From positions 1 to 11,028 of the forward strand of contig CATZIM010000036.1 in NCBI GenBank assembly GCA_958420075.1: a stretch of DNA of 11,028 bases. Reading direction: 5' to 3'. The DNA is from an uncultured Clostridia bacterium. GTDB taxonomy: Bacteria > Bacillota > Clostridia > Lachnospirales > Anaerotignaceae. Under the pieces are notes generated by a model. The model was not told the origin of the DNA, did no database searches, and was given only the letters and a program-made list of their open reading frames with translations. Both the position numbers and the translations under genes were made by a program. How positions within the stretch are numbered: position 1 is the stretch's first letter; every line of letters starts with the position of its first letter. Below are positions 7,972 to 11,028 of the stretch, piece by piece.

Positions 7972-9306
7972 TTATCCAATGGTGATCTTTTCCAGAGGCA
8001 TGGTCACAGGCGGCGCCGCTTTCCGTTCCATAAGGGCTACGGCAAAGGAAATACTGCCCACCCTGCCGCAGTACATGAGGAAAATGATGACCAGACGGGA
8101 GAATACCTCCAATTCTCTGGTGATGCCTGTGGAGATGCCTACGGTACCCATGGCGGAGAAGGCTTCAAAAAGCACATCCGTCAGTTCCAGATTCTGCACA
8201 CTGCAGATGGCAATGGTACCAAGGATCACAAAAATCAAATTGACAAAAAATACATAAATGGCTTTGTGCAGGGCGTCTTCTTCCAGTCGTCTGCCAAAAA
8301 TATTGGCACTGCGGGCATGACGTACCCCAGCCAGCGTATACATAAGAATGACCATCAGTGTGGTGGTCTTGATGCCGCCGGCAGTGGAGCCGGGGCTGCC
8401 GCCGATGAACATGAGGAGCATCATGAGCATTTTGCTGCCGCTGGTCATGGCGCCGGGATCGACGCTGTTAAAGCCTGCCGTTCTGGCGGTACAAGACTGG
8501 AAAAAGGCTGTCAGCAGTCTTTCGCTGTTGCTCATATCCACATTCAGATTGTTCCGCTCCAAAAGCAGCAGCAAAAAGCCGCCGCCAACGGTCAGGGCAA
8601 AAGATGTACTCAGTACGATCTTTGTCTGGAGGCGCAGATGGCGGAAAGACCATTTTTTCTGCCACAGGTCCTCCCAGACCAGAAAGCCCAGACCACCCAT
8701 GGTGATAAGCCCCATGAGGGTAAAGTTCACCAGTGCGTCATCGGCATAAGCCACAATGGAATTATAATTGCCAAAAAGGTCAAAGCCCGCGTTACAAAAG
8801 GCGGATATGGAGTGGAACACACTGAAGTATGCCCCCTGTTTCCAACCGAACTGCGGTATGAATCGGATAGCAAGGAACAACGCTCCCAACCCTTCAAAGA
8901 GCAGGGTACCATACAAAATCTTTCTTGTGAGCCGCACAACGCCGCCGATCTGCATGGAGTTGATGCTTTCCACCATCACTTCCCTGTGGCGCAGACCGAT
9001 ACGTTTTCGCATCAGCAGCAAAAAGCCCAGAGAGATGGTCATGAAACCAAGTCCCCCGATCTGGATGAGTCCCAGTATGACCAATTGTCCAAACACTGTC
9101 CAGTGGGTGCCCGTATCCACCACCACCAGCCCTGTTACACAGGAAGCAGATACCGCTGTAAAAAGGGCATCCAGCACCGATGTAGGCGGCTGACCCTCCT
9201 GGGTGGAAATGGGCAGCATCAAAAGCAGCGTCCCCGTGAGGATCACCAGAAAGTATCCCAGGGCAACGATCTGCAAATTGGAAAGTCTCATTCGTGAACG
9301 AACCAT
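7972..9306 (-). CDS. ktrB: Potassium uptake membrane subunit KtrB/TrkH-type
   Basis: This is the membrane pore of a Ktr potassium uptake system. The 444 residues match KtrB length. Four M1-P-M2 repeats can be followed through their selectivity-filter sequences: TGLVV at 58-62, NAGFD at 172-176, TAGFN at 276-280 and VGIST at 389-393. The glycine-rich stretch GGSPGSTAGGIKTTT (302-316) corresponds to the intramembrane gate loop after the third filter. Many hydrophobic segments surround these, for example QIVALGYFLVILTGTLLLML at the N-terminus. The ATG at 9306 has GAAGGTG nine bases upstream. The gene lies only 32 bases after the HD hydrolase, so it has little room for its own promoter, and 25 bases before its partner ktrA. 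KtrB proteins may be sodium-dependent; sequence alone does not settle this. Confidence 0.95.
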   Translation of the reverse strand: MVRSRMRLSNLQIVALGYFLVILTGTLLLMLPISTQEGQPPTSVLDALFTAVSASCVTGLVVVDTGTHWTVFGQLVILGLIQIGGLGFMTISLGFLLLMRKRIGLRHREVMVESINSMQIGGVVRLTRKILYGTLLFEGLGALFLAIRFIPQFGWKQGAYFSVFHSISAFCNAGFDLFGNYNSIVAYADDALVNFTLMGLITMGGLGFLVWEDLWQKKWSFRHLRLQTKIVLSTSFALTVGGGFLLLLLERNNLNVDMSNSERLLTAFFQSCTARTAGFNSVDPGAMTSGSKMLMMLLMFIGGSPGSTAGGIKTTTLMVILMYTLAGVRHARSANIFGRRLEEDALHKAIYVFFVNLIFVILGTIAICSVQNLELTDVLFEAFSAMGTVGISTGITRELEVFSRLVIIFLMYCGRVGSISFAVALMERKAAPPVTMPLEKITIG

Positions 9307-9338
9307 TTCTTATTACACCTTCTCTTTTCCCCGATTAA

Positions 9339-9908
9339 TTATTTTGATTCTTTCTGCAATTTTTCTTTGGTGTCTGTCACTGCCAAATGCCGTACCGCTT
9401 CCAGGAAAGGAATGGATGCCTTGGCTTCTTCCATGCCGTAAGTCTGATTGAGTTCATATTCCAAAGGAATCCATGTGGACAAAGGCGCTTCGTTGTGCTG
9501 CAAAACTGCTTCCAGCTTGTCCAATGCCTTATACACACGGGCTTCCGGCGTTTTCATTTCTATCATTTCCGCAAACAATTCTTTCCATTCGCTTCTGACA
9601 GGTTCCGGCAGGCTTTCCGCCAGGGCAAAGACTTCTTTGTCCTCTTTTGCCGTATCCGCTTCTGTTTTCCAGAAAGAAGGAATGTCCCCGGTGATGGCTT
9701 CTCCCAAATCGTGAATGACGCACATCCGCAGCACTTTATTCAGGTCTACGCCTTCCGCTTCTCCAGAAAGGAGCATTGCCATCAGCGCCACACGCCAGCT
9801 GTGTTCCGCCACGCTTTCAGGGCGACCCTGACTGGTGGTGGAATGACGGGTATTATCTTTGAGCCGTTCTGCCAGATGCAGAAAATCAATGAATTCTCTC
9901 GGTGTCAT
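9339..9908 (-). CDS. HD-domain hydrolase, possibly a 5'-deoxynucleotidase (YfbR/HDDC2-like)
   Basis: This 189-residue protein is a metal-dependent phosphohydrolase of the HD superfamily. Metal ligands visible from the chosen start are His36 (in SVAEHSWRVA), the His66-Asp67 pair (VIHDLGEAITGDIP) and Asp130 (YKALDKLEAV), the H...HD...D pattern. The PESVAEHSWRVALMA stretch and TGDIP after the HD pair resemble YfbR and HDDC2, which remove phosphate from deoxynucleoside monophosphates. The ATG at 9908 has AAGGAG eight bases upstream and overlaps the tdk stop codon as ATGA. A longer frame from 9944 would lie inside tdk without a ribosome binding site. Overlap with thymidine kinase supports a role in deoxynucleotide balance, but other HD substrates remain possible. 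Confidence 0.85.
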   Translation of the reverse strand: MTPREFIDFLHLAERLKDNTRHSTTSQGRPESVAEHSWRVALMAMLLSGEAEGVDLNKVLRMCVIHDLGEAITGDIPSFWKTEADTAKEDKEVFALAESLPEPVRSEWKELFAEMIEMKTPEARVYKALDKLEAVLQHNEAPLSTWIPLEYELNQTYGMEEAKASIPFLEAVRHLAVTDTKEKLQKESK

Positions 9909-10498
9909 GCTTCCTTCTCCTTTTCCAGCGCTTTTTTCCAGCATTTATAACACATAGGTTCATAGCTTTCGTTGCCGCCCAGCATGACCTGTTCCCCTTC
10001 GGTGATAACATGTCCTTCTCCATCCAGTCTTGCGTTTACGATGGCTTTGCTGCCGCAGCTGCAAACGGTTTTCAGTTCCGTGATGGAGTCGGCAATTTCC
10101 AGCAGACGAGCGCTGCCGGGGAACAGTTTTGTGCGGAAATCTGTCCGCAGACCATAGCAGAATACAGGCACATTATAGGTATCCACAATGTCCCGGAGCT
10201 GGTCAATCTGTTCCGGCTGGAAGAACTGGGCTTCGTCGGCGATGATCACGTCATAGAACTGTTTTTCCCGTTCCCCTTTCTGGAACAGGGCAAACAAATC
10301 CACATCCGCTGTCACCACATAGGCAGGGGCTTCCAGACCGATGCGGCTTTTTACCACACCTTCCCCATCTCTGGTATCCACCGCAGGCTTCATGAGCCAC
10401 ACCTGCATGTCTTTTTCCTCGTAATTGAACTTGGTAATCAGTGCCTGCGCAGACTTGGAACTGCCCATGGCGCCATATCGAAAATACAGTTTTGCCAC
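9905..10498 (-). CDS. tdk: Thymidine kinase, type II
   Basis: It phosphorylates thymidine (and deoxyuridine) with ATP in pyrimidine salvage. The 197 residues show the type II layout: P-loop GAMGSSKS at 9-16, the DEAQ motif at 88-91 with Glu89 as the expected catalytic base, and a structural zinc site made by Cys146, Cys148, Cys183 and Cys186 in the C-terminal lasso region. The P-loop has Ser where many relatives have Gly just before the Lys. The start is GTG at 10498, supported by AGGAGGG six bases upstream; the protein then begins MAKLYFRYG, as expected for the family. It is the first gene of the tdk–HD–ktrB–ktrA–GNAT run, and its stop overlaps the HD gene start by four bases, implying translational coupling. 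Confidence 0.96.
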   Translation of the reverse strand: MAKLYFRYGAMGSSKSAQALITKFNYEEKDMQVWLMKPAVDTRDGEGVVKSRIGLEAPAYVVTADVDLFALFQKGEREKQFYDVIIADEAQFFQPEQIDQLRDIVDTYNVPVFCYGLRTDFRTKLFPGSARLLEIADSITELKTVCSCGSKAIVNARLDGEGHVITEGEQVMLGGNESYEPMCYKCWKKALEKEKEA

Positions 10499-10532
10499 GC
10501 AAAACCCTCCTTTTTTCCTCTATTGTCCGATT

Positions 10533-10541
10533 ATCATATCA
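10533..10541 (-). promoter_or_regulatory. Extended -10 promoter candidate for tdk operon
   Basis: On the minus strand TGATATGAT (10541-10533) gives an extended -10 (TGn followed by TATGAT). There is no good -35 at 16-18 bases, as is usual for extended -10 promoters. Transcription would start near 10526, leaving an approximately 28-base leader before the GTG at 10498. Confidence 0.55.
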
Positions 10542-10607
10542 CAAAACTTTGCAGGTGGCGAGGTAAAAAATGGACTTTCACAAAAAATAAACAACACAAA
10601 ACTATTT

Positions 10608-10634
10608 CAGGGTATCGAAAAAGTCGATACCCTG
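10608..10634. repeat. Perfect 11-bp inverted repeat (possible terminator-like hairpin)
   Basis: CAGGGTATCGA (10608-10618) and its exact complement (10624-10634) flank a five-base loop. On the minus strand the stem is followed by AAATAGTTTTGTGTTG, so a run of T begins only after five or six bases; on the plus strand no T-tract follows. It sits between the structured core and the tdk promoter, where a terminator or attenuator of a minus-strand transcript would fit, but a protein-binding palindrome is also possible. Confidence 0.75.
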
Positions 10635-10636
10635 TC

Positions 10637-10667
10637 GTCAAAGGCTCATTTCATGGGGGTCTTTGAC
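10637..10667. repeat. Second inverted repeat, GTCAAAG/CTTTGAC
   Basis: GTCAAAG (10637-10643) pairs with CTTTGAC (10661-10667); with two G-U pairs when read as plus-strand RNA the stem extends to eleven positions (10637-10647 with 10657-10667) around a nine-base loop. It lies two bases from the 11-bp palindrome, so the two form a tandem hairpin pair. Confidence 0.6.
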
Positions 10668-10702
10668 AAATAGACAGCGGTATAAAGCCGTTTGGTCAGG
10701 CA

Positions 10703-10747
10703 CTTTGCTTCGCAAAGCCGCCTTTGGCGTCCCCGTTTTCTTCGGGG
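10703..10747. repeat. Three consecutive small hairpins
   Basis: CTTTGC (10703-10708)/GCAAAG (10712-10717), then CGCC (10719-10722)/GGCG (10726-10729), then CCCCG (10731-10735)/CGGGG (10743-10747). The stems are separated by only one base each, so they could stack as a continuous structured segment in RNA. All three are perfect and work on either strand. Confidence 0.6.
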
Positions 10748-10826
10748 TGCAGAGCGTCCATCGGCTCAAAATCCTTGAAACTCCTGCTTTTCCTCGCCGG
10801 AAATAAATTTCGCCTGCGGATTCCAG

Positions 10827-10913
10827 TTGGGAAACCCCACACCGCAAGAGATGCGGACAGCCATTTATGACTGGCATTTGCGGAGCAAATGTGTTGACCC
10901 CTTTGTTTCCCAA
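10827..10913. repeat. Nine-bp closing stem enclosing three hairpins (multibranch fold)
   Basis: TTGGGAAAC (10827-10835) pairs exactly with GTTTCCCAA (10905-10913). Enclosed are CCGCA/TGCGG (10842-10846 and 10852-10856), GCCA/TGGC (10860-10863 and 10872-10875, which competes for one base with the next) and CATTTGC/GCAAATG (10875-10881 and 10885-10891). This is a four-way-junction fold in an 87-base span. It is not a tRNA: the loops are not seven bases and no T-loop consensus is seen. Confidence 0.65.
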
Positions 10914-10998
10914 GCCCTTCCGCGTTCTTGAAAAATGTATAAAATCTAGTTTTTTGACAATCTGCAGCACAAAACTGTTTTCTTTCTTTGAAAAAAGT

Positions 10999-11026
10999 AT
11001 TATACTGACTTTGATATGTTTTTCAC
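10999..11026 (-). promoter_or_regulatory. Minus-strand promoter candidate upstream of the structured region
   Basis: On the minus strand GTGAAA (11026-11021), a 16-base spacer and a perfect TATAAT (11004-10999) resemble a sigma-A promoter. A transcript would start near 10992 and run through the hairpin-rich core toward tdk. The -35 matches the consensus at four of six positions only. Confidence 0.45.
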
Positions 11027-11028
11027 AT

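Larger units (their letters stand above)
10542..11028. other. Gene-free, hairpin-rich intergenic region upstream of tdk
   Basis: About 490 bases hold no protein I can accept. The flanks (10545-10605 and 10930-11028) are AT-rich, while the core from about 10680 to 10925 is visibly richer in GC and packed with inverted repeats, listed separately. On the minus strand a 110-codon frame (10970-10638, GTG start) runs through it, but has no ribosome binding site and its amino-acid makeup is not protein-like for this genome. The pattern of a GC-rich structured core between AT-rich flanks, with a promoter-like sequence on the minus strand at the right edge, suits a structured RNA or long leader of tdk, or alternatively a dispersed intergenic repeat. 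I do not recognise any known riboswitch, tmRNA, 6S, SRP or RNase P signature. Confidence 0.6.

Noticed and set aside
7963..9297. A 444-codon plus-strand frame opposite ktrB
   Set aside because: It mirrors ktrB almost base for base and its translation is rich in His, Gln and Lys without any recognisable motif. ktrB has all four selectivity filters and is the real gene.
9909..9944. The longer HD-protein frame starting at 9944
   Set aside because: The added residues are the tdk C-terminal coding bases in another frame, while the ATG at 9908 has a strong AAGGAG and an ATGA overlap.
10827..10913. A tRNA gene, because of the cloverleaf-like fold
   Set aside because: The closing stem has nine pairs, loops are of three, five and about eight bases, and there is no T-loop consensus or CCA-like end.
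10638..10970. A 110-codon minus-strand frame beginning with GTG
   Set aside because: It has no ribosome binding site, crosses at least six inverted repeats and shows no domain. The sequence is better explained as structured non-coding DNA or a repeat.
1..11028. CRISPR arrays, transposases, phage genes, rRNA and tRNA genes
   Set aside because: I looked for regular repeats, DDE-type or integrase motifs and RNA gene signatures and saw none. Apart from the region upstream of tdk, the window is compact housekeeping sequence.

Overview
The window looks like ordinary chromosome from a moderate-GC Bacillota of class Clostridia, possibly Lachnospirales. This is inferred from AGGAGG-type ribosome binding sites with some GTG/TTG starts, a SecA with the Cys-rich zinc tail, a KtrAB-type potassium system, a type II thymidine kinase and the secA–prfB neighbourhood. 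I cannot fix the genus. Every gene I accept lies on the minus strand, so transcription runs from the right end of the window to the left.

Right end (about 10,500-11,028): a gene-free stretch of roughly 530 bases. It contains a good minus-strand promoter-like sequence at the far right, a GC-richer core with many inverted repeats (including a 9-bp stem enclosing three smaller hairpins), a perfect 11-bp palindrome, and then an extended -10 promoter for the next gene. I recognise no known RNA class here. It is either a structured non-coding RNA/leader or a dispersed intergenic repeat, and is the least explained part of the window.

Middle (10,498 down to about 6,760): five closely packed genes that read as one operon: thymidine kinase (tdk), an HD-domain hydrolase resembling 5'-deoxynucleotidases (overlapping tdk by 4 bases), KtrB-like potassium channel subunit, KtrA-like gating subunit, and a YvbK-like GNAT acetyltransferase one base after ktrA. 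A clear intrinsic terminator closes it. The operon joins deoxynucleotide salvage with potassium uptake.

Left (6,670 down to 28): a second run of close genes: secA, an unusual cytosolic fusion of a C39-like cysteine peptidase domain with a GNAT domain, prfB (release factor 2, with a programmed +1 frameshift at an in-frame TGA), an RluA-family pseudouridine synthase starting at TTG, and a sugar-phosphate nucleotidyltransferase. A small hairpin at the left edge may terminate it. The peptidase–acetyltransferase fusion between secA and prfB is the most unusual protein here. The frameshift site in prfB has a non-canonical spacing.
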